A stretch of DNA of 64,000 nt from MED660 sp002691025. Its GTDB lineage: Bacteria > Myxococcota_A > UBA9160 > UBA4427. Shown here piece by piece: positions 17,620 to 26,449 of the stretch (the first letter of the stretch is position 1; each line of letters opens with the position of its first letter). The DNA is taken from positions 1-64,000 of the forward strand of contig NHDZ02000031.1 of NCBI GenBank assembly GCA_002170485.2. The letters are read 5' to 3'. Both the position numbers and the translations under genes were made by a program. Under the pieces are notes generated by a model, which searched no databases, was not told the origin of the DNA, and saw only the letters and a program-made list of their open reading frames with translations.

Positions 17620-19554
17620 ATGTGTGGAATAGCCGGCTTTATCGGCGACTATCCCGAAGAACTTCTCAGCGCAATGAACCGTACGCTGGCCCATCGTGGC
17701 CCAGACGACTACGGGGAACTCTTCGATCCTGAAAAGCGCCTGGGCCTCGCTCATCGCAGACTCTCCATCATCGACCTCACCCCGAGAGGGCGGCAGCCCA
17801 TGTGGGATGAAACCGGGCAAGTGGCCATCGTCTACAACGGTGAACTCTTCAACTACAAGGAACAACGCGCGCGGCTCAAGGCCGCAGGCCACGGATTCAA
17901 GAGCGACTCAGACACCGAGGTGATCCTCAACCTCTACCTGAGATACGGTGAAGGCATCTTCTCCAAGCTCAACGGCATGTACGCGTTTGCGATCTGGGAT
18001 TCCAGGGATGAAACCCTGCTGGTGGCCCGCGATGGCGTGGGCGTAAAACCGCTCTACTACAGCGAGTCCAGCAAAGGCTTCGTATTTGCAAGCGAACTGA
18101 AAGCCCTGCTCCAAAGCCCCGATGTCTCTCGCGAGCTCGACCATCAGGCCATACACAGTTATCTGACGTATCTCTGGTGTCCCGCTCCCCGAACCATGCT
18201 TGAATCGATCAAGAAACTCGAGCCCGGATACGCCCTGCGGATCAAGAATGGACGAGTTGCAAAGCGTTGGTGCTTCTACGATCTCCCCTTCGATCAAGCC
18301 ATCGTGCCCATGTCGGAGGAAGAAGCCATCGAGGAAGTTCGTTTGGCCGTCGAAAAAGCGGTGGAACGTCAAATGGTGGCTGACGTTCCCATCGGCGCCC
18401 TCCTCTCGGGTGGCCTGGATTCAAGTTCCGTGGTGGCCTTTGCTCGCAATGCCGCCAGCCAACAGAAATTCAAGTGCTTCACAATCGGCTTCAAGGACCA
18501 GTCTTTTGCCAACGAAGGCTGGGCTGAAGATCTACCCTATGCCAAAAGGGTTGCAGAGCATCTTGATGTCGATCTTGAAACCATTTACGTCGGGCCGGAA
18601 ATGGCCAGTGAAGTCGAGAGCATGGTCTACCATCTCGACGAACCCCAGGCCGACTTTGCACCCATCAACACCTATTTCATATGCAAACTCGCCCGCGATC
18701 ACGGCATCAAGGTGCTCTTGTCAGGGGCAGGCGGAGATGATCTCTTCTCCGGGTACAGGCGTCACTACGCCCTCAATATGGAGTTGAGTTGGAGTTGGCT
18801 GCCGCTCTTCATTCGCAAGAACCTGCGCCGAGCCGCTCGGCGCATTCCTTCCAATTCCGTCCGAATGCGGAGAATCGCCAAGGCCTTCAGCTACGCCGAC
18901 CTGGATGGGGACAGTCGGCTATCGAGTTACTTCCAATGGATCGAGCCGTCCCTGCTTCACAAGATCTACTCGCCCGACATGCTGTCACAGATCGACACCT
19001 CGGGTCGCAATGACCCCCTGGTCCAATCTCTTTCACGACTGCCCGCACGCATGTCAGACCTGAACCGCATGCTCTACCTCGACGGCAAGCATTTCCTGGC
19101 TGACCACAATCTGAATTACTTCGACAAGATGAGCATGGCGACGGGCGTAGAGGTTCGCGTCCCTCTCCTCGACCCGGATCTGATTTCCCTGGCAGCCCGC
19201 CTTCCCGTGACAATGAAGCAGAAGGGGGGGGTCTCAAAATGGGTCCTGAAGAAGGCCATGGAAGGCACCCTCCCTCACGACGTCATCTACCGACCCAAAT
19301 CGGGCTTTGGCGTCCCACTCCGGGTCTGGCTCAACAACCCACTCAGACCCCTGGTGAACGACACGTTGTCCGAATCTTCCATATCGAGCCGAGGACTATT
19401 TGATTTCCAGGCGGTTCGCGAACTTCAGAGACAGACCCAGACCGGTGCCATCGACGCCACCTACACAATCCTCTCCATGCTCTGCATCGAACTCTGGTGT
19501 CGGATGTTCCTGGATTCGAATCCGCCAAGCCATCCCCACATGCCCAGGATTTGA
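17620..19554 (+). CDS. asnB: Glutamine-hydrolysing asparagine synthase (AsnB type)
   Basis: The 644-residue protein begins MCGIAGFIGD, with Cys2 the glutaminase nucleophile after Met removal. RGPDD and the NGE segment (YNGELFN) belong to the class II amidotransferase domain (to about 210). The synthetase domain has the PP-loop SGGLDSSS at about 262-269 and the later SGAGGDDLFSGY motif. Ending and length match AsnB/WcaB-like enzymes found beside polysaccharide genes, where they amidate uronic acids or other carboxylates as well as aspartate. It follows the CapK-like gene by 66 nt. True asparagine synthesis versus glycan amidation is open. Confidence 0.88.
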   Translation: MCGIAGFIGDYPEELLSAMNRTLAHRGPDDYGELFDPEKRLGLAHRRLSIIDLTPRGRQPMWDETGQVAIVYNGELFNYKEQRARLKAAGHGFKSDSDTEVILNLYLRYGEGIFSKLNGMYAFAIWDSRDETLLVARDGVGVKPLYYSESSKGFVFASELKALLQSPDVSRELDHQAIHSYLTYLWCPAPRTMLESIKKLEPGYALRIKNGRVAKRWCFYDLPFDQAIVPMSEEEAIEEVRLAVEKAVERQMVADVPIGALLSGGLDSSSVVAFARNAASQQKFKCFTIGFKDQSFANEGWAEDLPYAKRVAEHLDVDLETIYVGPEMASEVESMVYHLDEPQADFAPINTYFICKLARDHGIKVLLSGAGGDDLFSGYRRHYALNMELSWSWLPLFIRKNLRRAARRIPSNSVRMRRIAKAFSYADLDGDSRLSSYFQWIEPSLLHKIYSPDMLSQIDTSGRNDPLVQSLSRLPARMSDLNRMLYLDGKHFLADHNLNYFDKMSMATGVEVRVPLLDPDLISLAARLPVTMKQKGGVSKWVLKKAMEGTLPHDVIYRPKSGFGVPLRVWLNNPLRPLVNDTLSESSISSRGLFDFQAVRELQRQTQTGAIDATYTILSMLCIELWCRMFLDSNPPSHPHMPRI

Positions 19555-19647
19555 CGAAGGCACCCTTCGCGGAGCCGGACCAAAGGAAAACCGAGGAAGG
19601 GTTCGTCATCCTTCCAACGCTTTCTCTTCAAGACTGACAGGCGCTGT

Positions 19648-20751
19648 CTACCGCTCGCGCTCGCCTGCGATGAATTCCTGGACGTGTTGGTAGGCGATGT
19701 CGTCGGTCGTCTGCTCGGGCGGATGCTTCATGAAATACGAAGAAGCGGAATGAAGAATCCCACCCACGCCCCGATCCAAGGCCACCTTCGCGCAACGAAT
19801 GGCATCAATGGACACGCCCGCTGAATTCGGAGAGTCCTCCACCGAGAGCCTCAGTTCGATGTTCATGGGAACATCACCGAAAAGCTTCCCTTCCATTCGC
19901 AAGAAGCAGACCTTGTTGTCATTCTGCCACGGCACATAATCGCTGGGACCGACATGGATGTTGTCATCATCCATTCGTTCAAGCGCCACAGACTGCACCG
20001 CTTCCGTCTTGGACTCCTTCTTGCTCGCGAGTCGATCCCGGTTGAGCATATTGAGGAAATCCGTGTTGCCGCCTGTGTTGAGCTGATAGGTTCTTTCGAG
20101 CTTGACACCTCTTTTGGCAAAAAGATCGGTCAGCGTCCGGTGCGTGATGGTGGCCCCCAGCTGGGCTTTGATGTCATCGCCCACGATCGGAATGCCACGC
20201 TCCTCGAAGCGACTCGCAAACGCCGGGTCGCTCACGATGAAGACCGGCATGCAGTTCACCAGAGCCACCCCGGCCTCAAGCGCACACTCGGCGTAGAATC
20301 TCGCCGCCTCTTCAGACCCGACCGGTAGATAACTGATCAGGATCTCAGTTCCTGACTGGACCAGGGTTTCGACGATTTCGCGTTGCGTCGACTCCGGATC
20401 GTCCGAAGGAAGAAAGGTCCTTCGCTCATCGTAGTCAGCCATGTGAGCCGCAACACCGTCCAGCGTGCACCCCATGCTGACGCGAACGCCTGTTTTCGGA
20501 ACGTTGTCGCAGAAGACGGTTGTACAGTTCGGAGACTCGTAGATGGCCTCGGCGACATCCTTGCCGACTTTGCGAACATCCACGTCGAACGCAGCGACCA
20601 CTTCAAGGTCGCTGGGTCGAAAACCCCCGATCTCCCAATTCATGAGGCCGATGGCCTCTTCAGGGGTCCGGTTCTTGTAATACTCGATACCTTGAACGAG
20701 TGAACTTGCACAGTTCCCCATGCCCACAATGGCGACCTTGATACTGCTCAT
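19648..20751 (-). CDS. ino1: Inositol-3-phosphate synthase, short (actinobacterial/archaeal) type
   Basis: ATG 20751, preceded by GGGGGGAG, gives 367 residues. The N-terminus VAIVGMGNCASSL (6-18) is the NAD loop of this family. LNTGGNTDFLNM, SKTEAVQ and DDNIHVGPSDYV are core motifs of the active site, as in Mycobacterium and Archaeoglobus enzymes rather than the longer eukaryotic ones. The enzyme turns glucose 6-phosphate into 1L-myo-inositol 1(3)-phosphate. The product feeds phosphatidylinositol, mycothiol-like or osmolyte synthesis; no second step is encoded here. It converges on asnB. Confidence 0.93.
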   Translation of the reverse strand: MSSIKVAIVGMGNCASSLVQGIEYYKNRTPEEAIGLMNWEIGGFRPSDLEVVAAFDVDVRKVGKDVAEAIYESPNCTTVFCDNVPKTGVRVSMGCTLDGVAAHMADYDERRTFLPSDDPESTQREIVETLVQSGTEILISYLPVGSEEAARFYAECALEAGVALVNCMPVFIVSDPAFASRFEERGIPIVGDDIKAQLGATITHRTLTDLFAKRGVKLERTYQLNTGGNTDFLNMLNRDRLASKKESKTEAVQSVALERMDDDNIHVGPSDYVPWQNDNKVCFLRMEGKLFGDVPMNIELRLSVEDSPNSAGVSIDAIRCAKVALDRGVGGILHSASSYFMKHPPEQTTDDIAYQHVQEFIAGERER

Positions 20752-21061
20752 GCTCCCCCCGACTGGTAGTCTGATCGATCCTTCGGCGCCGATCAGCCGC
20801 ACGTCCTCAAGCGACCTGCGCGGGTCAGACGGGATCTTATCGCAGCCTACCGTCGCCCGGACCCTATAGATGCCCGCAAAGCGTTTGCCGTGCAGACCAG
20901 AACGGCCGAAAGTAGCCCGGTAGACCGAAAAAACCGACCTTTTTCGCGAGCATAAGAAAAAGCCTCGTGAAAGCAGATACTTGGGGTGCAATAAAAAAGC
21001 CAAATTCTGATCGAATTTGGCTCCTTATCATCCACCTGCCTTCACCGGCATAGGCGAAAGC
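20752..21061. other. Leader region of ino1 with terminator of the upstream hydrolase gene
   Basis: About 310 bp between two minus-strand genes. It contains a clear rho-independent terminator at 20991-21021 for the hydrolase. The remaining 240 bp would hold the ino1 promoter and 5' leader. Short AAAAAG/CTTTTT complementary patches near 20938-20965 could form a second hairpin. No known riboswitch was recognised. Confidence 0.5.
20991..21021 (-). terminator. Rho-independent terminator after the alpha/beta hydrolase gene
   Basis: A perfect 9-bp inverted repeat, GCCAAATTC (20999-21007) and GAATTTGGC (21013-21021), has a 5-nt loop. On the minus strand it is followed directly by TTTTTTAT (20991-20998). 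It lies 41 nt beyond the stop of the minus-strand hydrolase and separates it from ino1. Confidence 0.88.
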
Positions 21062-21811
21062 CTACATGAGGAGAGCTCTTCCTCCGAGAAAGCGCTTCGC
21101 GCTGCCCTCCAAAAGCTGAGCCAGGTCATCCGGACAGGAATAGAAGGGTGAATGTCCCGAGTCGAGCGCTTGGACCTCACTGAAAGTGCGCTGTTCTTGC
21201 ATCCGATCCTGCATGGCCGGACTCACTGTGCGGTCGCGAAGGCACTCGATATAAACCGACGGCAACTGAGCCGCGCCACCAGCCGAAAGGCAAAGAGGCT
21301 GGGCGACGGGAGCCAGGGGCTCGTCGACAAGGTGTTGAAGTGCCTGAGCACGATCCTCAGCCGAGCAATCGTCATACAAGCACTCCAGGCTTCCCGCCCG
21401 GTCCAGCCGAAGCACACCCTGATCCCAGTCCACTTCCATGGATTTTCCGAGCAGGCTGTCGACGTCGCTCAGAGCCCAATCGGCCACCGACTCACCGTCA
21501 CGAGGTACATAGGCGGCGAGATAGACCAGAAGTCCGACATCGGAAGGACAGAATTCAGCCGCCTGTGTAATAACCGCCCCGCCGAGACTGTGCCCAACGA
21601 GAACCACGGGTTCGCTCTCGGCCGCCAGGGTGAAAGAAAGGAAATCGGCATAATCGTCCAGGGTCAGACCCGACAGAGGCTGGCTCTCGGGCCCGCGGCC
21701 TGGGAGATCCGGGGTCACCACCCGATGGCCCGAAGCCTCCAGGATCGGCGTCAGTTTCTCCCAACACCAACCGCCATGCCAAGCCCCATGTACCAGAACA
21801 AAGGTGCTCAT
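21062..21811 (-). CDS. Alpha/beta hydrolase (esterase/hydroxynitrile-lyase-like)
   Basis: ATG 21811 gives MSTFVLVHGAWHGGWCWE, the typical opening of this branch (249 residues). The oxyanion segment is HGAWHGG, the nucleophile elbow GHSLGG (Ser near residue 84), and the C-terminal SGHSPFYS supplies the catalytic His. The family includes plant methylesterases and many bacterial alpha/beta hydrolases of undefined substrate. It has its own terminator. An in-frame TTG at 21817 is a possible alternative start with closer spacing to GGGAGA. Confidence 0.85.
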   Translation of the reverse strand: MSTFVLVHGAWHGGWCWEKLTPILEASGHRVVTPDLPGRGPESQPLSGLTLDDYADFLSFTLAAESEPVVLVGHSLGGAVITQAAEFCPSDVGLLVYLAAYVPRDGESVADWALSDVDSLLGKSMEVDWDQGVLRLDRAGSLECLYDDCSAEDRAQALQHLVDEPLAPVAQPLCLSAGGAAQLPSVYIECLRDRTVSPAMQDRMQEQRTFSEVQALDSGHSPFYSCPDDLAQLLEGSAKRFLGGRALLM

Positions 21812-21938
21812 TGCCAAGAATTCTCCCGCAAAGGGACTTCCGCTGGAAGCCAGATAACCAAGTGGTGAAAAGCCGCCCTATCAAGAGCTGTTATCGGCAT
21901 CCACCTGGATTGGCTTGAGATCCCTGGATCCGGCGGGG

Positions 21939-22418
21939 TCAGGGTTGGGCCGAATTCGGCCCATTTTCCTCGCCCGAGACGCGTGAGAGGAAGAAGAGGA
22001 GATCCCCCCTACGCCGGGAGTCCAGCAGCGGCGCCGAGAGCATGCGATTACCAGGCAGAAGGCTCTGTGGGGCCGATAGAAAGAGATCCAGGGTCTCTTC
22101 GTTCCAGACCCAATTCGAAGCCCTCAGTGCATCGGAATAGGGAAAGGCCGGCACCACTCCAACCTGTCTGCCCATGATCCCACCGAGCGGAGGGCCCACT
22201 TTCAGAGCCGACCCCGTGACGTCGTGACAACTCCAACAGGCGGTGGCCTCTCGCTGACCGCGCGAAAACCGGGCCTCATCGGAAGGGCTCAGAGTGGCCC
22301 TGATGTCCGAATAGCTGTCACAGCCCAACAAGAACCCAGCCAGACAGAGCGCAGCCCCGAGGCTCCGCCATACAGGAACGCCCTCAGTCCGCACCTTGTC
22401 CGCTTCAGACTTGTCCAT
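21939..22418 (-). CDS. Lipoprotein class I c-type cytochrome
   Basis: The protein has 159 residues. A signal sequence ends in a lipobox (AGFLLGC, Cys33), so it should be membrane-tethered in the periplasm. One heme motif CWSCH lies at 61-65; a likely axial Met sits in PGNRMLSAPL (about residue 125). The pattern GPPLGGIMGRQVG is typical of mono-heme cytochrome c2-like proteins. It probably carries electrons between respiratory or dehydrogenase complexes. No oxidase or partner gene is adjacent. The start is divergent from the next gene with 53 nt between them. Confidence 0.8.
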   Translation of the reverse strand: MDKSEADKVRTEGVPVWRSLGAALCLAGFLLGCDSYSDIRATLSPSDEARFSRGQREATACWSCHDVTGSALKVGPPLGGIMGRQVGVVPAFPYSDALRASNWVWNEETLDLFLSAPQSLLPGNRMLSAPLLDSRRRGDLLFFLSRVSGEENGPNSAQP

Positions 22419-22471
22419 GCATGACCGATAGAACAGGTGACTGCGCGTAGCCAGAGAGGCCTTTCAGCACA

Positions 22472-22903
22472 ATGATCCGTTTCCCGCGACGAACCCTGTG
22501 TCCTCTGATCCTCCTGAGCCTGATCACGGTGGGTCTCCTTGCGAGCCCGGCATTTTCGGGAAGCCGAGAAACACCGAATCCAGTTCAGAGAGCCTCGGCC
22601 ATCTCGGACGAGTCCCTCGAGACCCTTTACGGAAAACTGAAAGAAACCGAAATCCAGTGGGACCAGACTCGCCGGGCTCTTCGCAAGGCACGCCAAAGGC
22701 GCTATCCCCGTGGCCAGGCCCTGGAACAACTAAGGCAAAGAGCACGCAAGAACGAAGAGGCTTTGGCCCAAGCGGAAGAAGCATTCCTACGTCGAGTCGA
22801 CCAGGCCCGATATACGACAGGAGAAACCCGGGAATGGAACGCCTTCATCGAACGGGCTGAGCAGATCCAAGAGGCTCGCCGATTGAGAGCCATCTCCCAG
22901 TAG
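22472..22903 (+). CDS. Secreted coiled-coil protein, unknown
   Basis: The protein has 143 residues. The N-terminal signal peptide (LILLSLITVGLLASPAFS) is clear, with a cut likely after AFSG. The rest is almost wholly alpha-helical and heptad-like, rich in Glu, Gln, Arg and Ala (KLKETEIQWDQTRRALRKAR), with no Cys. It is likely a periplasmic helical protein. No family was recognised. It is divergent from the cytochrome gene and converges on a lipoprotein gene 32 nt away. Confidence 0.6.
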   Translation: MIRFPRRTLCPLILLSLITVGLLASPAFSGSRETPNPVQRASAISDESLETLYGKLKETEIQWDQTRRALRKARQRRYPRGQALEQLRQRARKNEEALAQAEEAFLRRVDQARYTTGETREWNAFIERAEQIQEARRLRAISQ

Positions 22904-22935
22904 ACGAGCGAAGACGAGTTTCCCTGGGCGTGACA

Positions 22936-23520
22936 CTAGGAAGCCTTGGAAGGATGGGTGAGAGTCGCTCCCTCAGGAAGCCACTCCGCGGGCGGGCACT
23001 CCGTATAGACGACGCCCGCTTTCGCACTGAGTTGTTTCCAGGCGAACACGCCTCCGCCGGCCTGACGGGCCCGAATTCCTTTCTGGGACCCGTCTCGACA
23101 GGCCGTAAGCAAAAGGGGCTCGGCCCCTTCCTCCAGCCACAAGTAGGCGTAAAGGGCCGACTCGTCTTCGACAAGACGAACACGAAGCCCGGGCGGCAGG
23201 TTCTGCCCCGGCCCCAGATAGGTCAAACCTTCAAGCCACAACTTCCCATCAGAAAGCCTTATCCCGGGCAGCTTTGAGCCTACCGAGGATGGAGGAAGGC
23301 TCTCCAGGTAGGCTTTGATGATAGGACCGTTTTGCGCATACCAGGCGGGTGCTGCGCTCGGTTGAAGTGCGGCGCCAGGTTTGGGCGGAGGCCCCAGTCT
23401 GGAGAGCAGCGCGCAGCTTGGAGTCATGACCGAAAGAGCAACGAAGATCGTCATCAGAACGAAACGACCCGATTCACGGAACACGAGGAGGCGCCCGCAG
23501 GCGACTCCTTCACGCGGCAT
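22936..23520 (-). CDS. Predicted exported protein or lipoprotein, unknown
   Basis: This 194-residue protein starts at ATG 23520, inside the last codons of the upstream membrane gene (overlap 11 nt), which suggests coupling. A hydrophobic stretch near residues 20-36 (VLMTIFVALSVMTPSCALL) could be a lipoprotein signal with Cys at about 36. The mature part has a Pro/Ala linker and a compact domain with two further Cys (TACRDG, YTECPPAEW) that could form a disulfide. No family was recognised. A shorter start at the internal Met near residue 22 is possible. Confidence 0.6.
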   Translation of the reverse strand: MPREGVACGRLLVFRESGRFVLMTIFVALSVMTPSCALLSRLGPPPKPGAALQPSAAPAWYAQNGPIIKAYLESLPPSSVGSKLPGIRLSDGKLWLEGLTYLGPGQNLPPGLRVRLVEDESALYAYLWLEEGAEPLLLTACRDGSQKGIRARQAGGGVFAWKQLSAKAGVVYTECPPAEWLPEGATLTHPSKAS

Positions 23521-23908
23521 CCGCTTTCGCCTCCCGGCCAATCAAACGGAGAGCCATGAAGGCCAGACTCGTAGAGACACCCTCGAAGATCAGAGCCATG
23601 AAGTTGTAGGTCGAAAATCCGTACGCAAAAAGACCATACGCTCGACCCAAAGCCAGAGATCCGAGAAGAACCATCAAGATGGTCAGACCGGTCGGCACTG
23701 TGTTTTTTCGAGAGGCGAGAAAGAAGAAGAACAAGCCCAAACCAATCTGAAGCCCCCCATACATGCCGGCCACCTCAGTCAGCGCACTGGGATTGGGAAG
23801 GGTCATTCCCGTGTAGTTCGCGACAGACTGCGGACTGACAAGACAAAGAACACCGTAGGGCGTGAAAGCCAACCCGACCGCAACAAGAAGAATACGTGCC
23901 CATTTCAT
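23510..23908 (-). CDS. Four-helix membrane protein (DUF4345-like)
   Basis: ATG 23908, preceded by GGGAGGG, gives 132 residues. Four hydrophobic helices fill most of the protein: WARILLVAVGLAFTPYGVL, a second around GMYGGLQIGLGLFFFFLA, a third around LTILMVLLGSLALGRAYGL and the last near FEGVSTSLAFMALRL. The pattern resembles small DUF4345-type inner-membrane proteins of unknown role. It overlaps the next gene on the same strand. Confidence 0.68.
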   Translation of the reverse strand: MKWARILLVAVGLAFTPYGVLCLVSPQSVANYTGMTLPNPSALTEVAGMYGGLQIGLGLFFFFLASRKNTVPTGLTILMVLLGSLALGRAYGLFAYGFSTYNFMALIFEGVSTSLAFMALRLIGREAKADAA

Positions 23909-24071
23909 ATTCAAGCCCTCCCTAAGGCCCGGTCGCCTTCCCTCCTGAAGAGAATGGCGAGCCAAGCCATGATCGCAATCGATATGTGGACTTTGGCTGA
24001 AATAGCCAAATGCACAAACCCAGCGACGAAAGAGGGGTGGACAAGGTCTCCAGAAGCCCCCAGGGGCCTCC

Positions 24072-24527
24072 TCACCCTATCTTTAGACGGATCCCTCGGC
24101 CCAGTCGGGACGCGGTTCCGCTCAGGAACTGCAACCTCGAAAGAGTTCGCTGATATTCCCGATTGTTGACCAACAGGCGGTATTCCACCTCATCGATGGT
24201 ATCCACGTGCAGATCATGAACCTGGCCATACGTCATCCGGTCGGCGTCATAGAAGATCCGTGTCACTTCTTCGACCGTCCCGGGCATCACCACCGCCTCA
24301 CCGCCCTCCCCCAGTAGCCCCATGGCCAGACCCAGTCGATTGATCTGATCCACGATCCCATGGCCCTTCATGGCGTGAACGCTGTTGGGAGGAATAATGA
24401 CCTGGGTATCGCTGGTCAGATCTCCACCTTCATCCAGCCAGACAAAACCCGCCTCGCCTTGTTGGAAGGGCGAGGTGAATGTTTCGCTCCCCGCCTCGTG
24501 ATCAAAGTAGATGACACGAACAGACAT
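24072..24527 (-). CDS. Conserved-looking protein of unknown function
   Basis: ATG 24527 gives 151 residues (MSVRVIYFDHEAGSETF...). There is no signal peptide, membrane segment or Cys. The middle has IPPNSVHAMKGHG and a Gly-rich MGLLGEGGEAVVMPG segment; the C-terminal half is charged and helical. Coding character is good and no other frame competes. No family was recognised. A longer frame reaches 24593 but has no ribosome-binding site. Confidence 0.55.
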   Translation of the reverse strand: MSVRVIYFDHEAGSETFTSPFQQGEAGFVWLDEGGDLTSDTQVIIPPNSVHAMKGHGIVDQINRLGLAMGLLGEGGEAVVMPGTVEEVTRIFYDADRMTYGQVHDLHVDTIDEVEYRLLVNNREYQRTLSRLQFLSGTASRLGRGIRLKIG

Positions 24528-24630
24528 CAACTGCACCTGGAAAAAGTAGACAGAAGTCCGGATACGACACTTCGACGACCCAAAACAGGACAAACCGGGT
24601 CAAACGCGAGCGATCTGTCATCCAACCCGA

Positions 24631-25086
24631 TCACTCGTTTGGAGGGCTCGGCAATTCGATCAGGAGATGCCGACTCAGGTCACCGGCGAATTCAACTCTC
24701 ATTCGTCGCTCCGAAAAACCCCACTGCCCATCCACGCAGGCAAAGCGATCCGCATATCGACCCGAAATGATGGGCTGGAGCGGAAAATCCGGCAGGCACT
24801 GAAAGACAGTAAAACGAGCCCGCCCCTGAGCAGAGAGACCCGATTCCTCCACCTCGATAATGGCGTTGGTGGTCATATGCTGGGTGCACGGAGTGCCACA
24901 CTCATAGAGACGCGTACTGGATTCATAGAGACCCTGGACTTCAGCCGATCCTCTTGCGATCACGTTTCCATCAGGTCCCACGATCTGTCCGCCCGAGAAG
25001 AGCTCGCCCACTCCCTGGAAGTCACCGGCATCGATACGCTCCGCGTACAGATAGAGAAGGTGTTCAATTCTGCGACCATCATCCAT
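24631..25086 (-). CDS. SnoaL-like/NTF2-fold protein
   Basis: The 151-residue protein has a cone-shaped NTF2 pattern: an N-terminal helix pair (MDDGRRIEHLLYLYAERIDAGDFQG), LFSGGQIVGPDG, then CTQHMTTNAIIEVEE and ISGRYADRFACVDGQWGFSERRM. This matches SnoaL_4-type proteins, which include dehydratases, isomerases, ring-hydroxylating dioxygenase small subunits and non-catalytic members. The Asp/His pair usual for catalysis may be present, but assignment is uncertain. It stands 104 nt upstream of another small gene on the same strand. Confidence 0.72.
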   Translation of the reverse strand: MDDGRRIEHLLYLYAERIDAGDFQGVGELFSGGQIVGPDGNVIARGSAEVQGLYESSTRLYECGTPCTQHMTTNAIIEVEESGLSAQGRARFTVFQCLPDFPLQPIISGRYADRFACVDGQWGFSERRMRVEFAGDLSRHLLIELPSPPNE

Positions 25087-25141
25087 TGTCGTTCGGACTC
25101 CTTGTCAAAGGGCCTTCAGCGCCTGGCACGGGTGATGACAG

Positions 25142-25495
25142 CTAGGCGAGTCGTTCCATGCCCGAAGGCAACTGGGGTTCAGGAGCGTCGGCTTCACCCA
25201 CAAATCGAGTCCATTCGTCAGGGGCGACCCGCTCCATGTGATCGGGTTGGCGACTGCGCAGATGCGAGCCGCAGTTCATACACTCGACATAGTGGTGAAC
25301 CTGCTCGGAACGCCCCGAACGGACTTCGATGGAAGCGCGCAACCAGAGACGGCTCGGCCTTCCGAGATCGTCACATTCCACGCATCGGAGTAGAAAAACG
25401 GGGCCCAGCTCAATCTTGTCACTCGAATCCAACATCAGCGCTAAAAACGATACCGAATGTGGTGAGTCCGGAAAGGTGCCTGGATGGGAATTCAT
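25142..25495 (-). CDS. Small zinc-ribbon-like protein
   Basis: The protein has up to 117 residues; an internal Met (start near 25435) would make it 97. Two CxxC pairs, CVECDD and ECMNCGSH, lie about 35 residues apart with basic sequence between them, consistent with a split zinc ribbon. No enzymatic motif is seen. It may bind DNA or protein. It lies between a NTF2-fold gene and a cyclophilin lipoprotein gene, all minus strand. Confidence 0.55.
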   Translation of the reverse strand: MNSHPGTFPDSPHSVSFLALMLDSSDKIELGPVFLLRCVECDDLGRPSRLWLRASIEVRSGRSEQVHHYVECMNCGSHLRSRQPDHMERVAPDEWTRFVGEADAPEPQLPSGMERLA

Positions 25496-25533
25496 CCGTC
25501 CATCAAGGGACCCGATGAATCCGTCCGACCCCT

Positions 25534-26274
25534 TTATTCGGCGACGGGTTGTTCGAGGATTTCAGCTCTGCGGATGTAGACCGCCCGTTTCGGCACACCG
25601 GACTCGGATCCATACATTTCAAGCGTTTTGAGAGTCCCCATCCCTTCCACGACCTGGCCGTAGACCGTGTGTTTGCCGTCGAGATGCTCCGCATCACCAC
25701 TGAAGAGAATGAAGAACTGGCTGCCATCCGTTCGCGGGCCGGAGTTCGCCGCTGAAACCACACCGCGTTTGTTGTGTCGAGCCTTTCGGCTGAATTCGCC
25801 GCCCATTCGATAGGCTGGACCGCCCGAGCCATTCCCCAACGGGTCTCCGCCTTGCACCATGAATTTGGGGATGATCCGATGGAATGAAAGCCCATCATAG
25901 AAACCCAGGCGTGTCAGATAGATCGCGCTGCTGACATGACCCGGTGCATATTCAGGTTTCAGCTTGATCTTGATCCCACCTTCACTGGTGTGAAGAAACC
26001 AATAGTATTCAACGTCAGGACTGAAACTGACCACAGGCGGCCGCGGGACCCGGGTTTTCCAATTGGGCGCGGACTTATCCACCGGATGAGCCTTGATGTG
26101 AGCGTCGACTTCGGCGACGGCACTGGTGGTCGGCGCGGACTTTTTGACCTTCGCTCCAGAGGGCGCTTTGGGCGGGGAACTGCATGCACCGAGCAGGGAA
26201 ACGAAGACGAGCGAACCCAATGTGCCGACCCAGGCTCGACGTGCGAAACGGAACGATCTACTTCCTGATTTCAA
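25534..26274 (-). CDS. Cyclophilin-type peptidyl-prolyl isomerase, lipoprotein
   Basis: The 246-residue protein has a lipoprotein signal with lipobox SLLGAC (Cys31). After a Ser/Ala/Lys linker comes the cyclophilin domain (about 85-240): FHRIIPKFMVQGGDPLGNGSGGP, EFSRKARHNKRGVVSAANSG, SQFFILF and the DGKHTVYGQVVEGM loop. The catalytic Arg is in FHRII. Cyclophilins catalyse Xaa-Pro isomerisation; the lipid anchor places this one in the periplasmic leaflet. It is the second prolyl isomerase in the window, unrelated to the PpiC protein at 7.5 kb. Confidence 0.92.
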   Translation of the reverse strand: MKSGSRSFRFARRAWVGTLGSLVFVSLLGACSSPPKAPSGAKVKKSAPTTSAVAEVDAHIKAHPVDKSAPNWKTRVPRPPVVSFSPDVEYYWFLHTSEGGIKIKLKPEYAPGHVSSAIYLTRLGFYDGLSFHRIIPKFMVQGGDPLGNGSGGPAYRMGGEFSRKARHNKRGVVSAANSGPRTDGSQFFILFSGDAEHLDGKHTVYGQVVEGMGTLKTLEMYGSESGVPKRAVYIRRAEILEQPVAE

Positions 26275-26449
26275 GTCATGGTCTCCCGCTTACCCTTGAA
26301 GAAAGGAAGCTGTAGGTTGGGTGGCAGGGAGATAGTAGCCCTGTTGGGCCATCCGCAAGGACCGGGCCTGTGGCCCGCATCCCATGACTCGCCCTCGGCA
26401 CGGGTCTTCCGTGAATCTCTCACGGGAGCCCCGCGCGCGAAAAGCGGGA

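Noticed and set aside
24072..24074. TGA stop of the 151-residue unknown gene as another selenocysteine codon
   Set aside because: The in-frame sequence beyond it has no conserved character, no CxxU or UxxC motif and no hairpin at the right distance.
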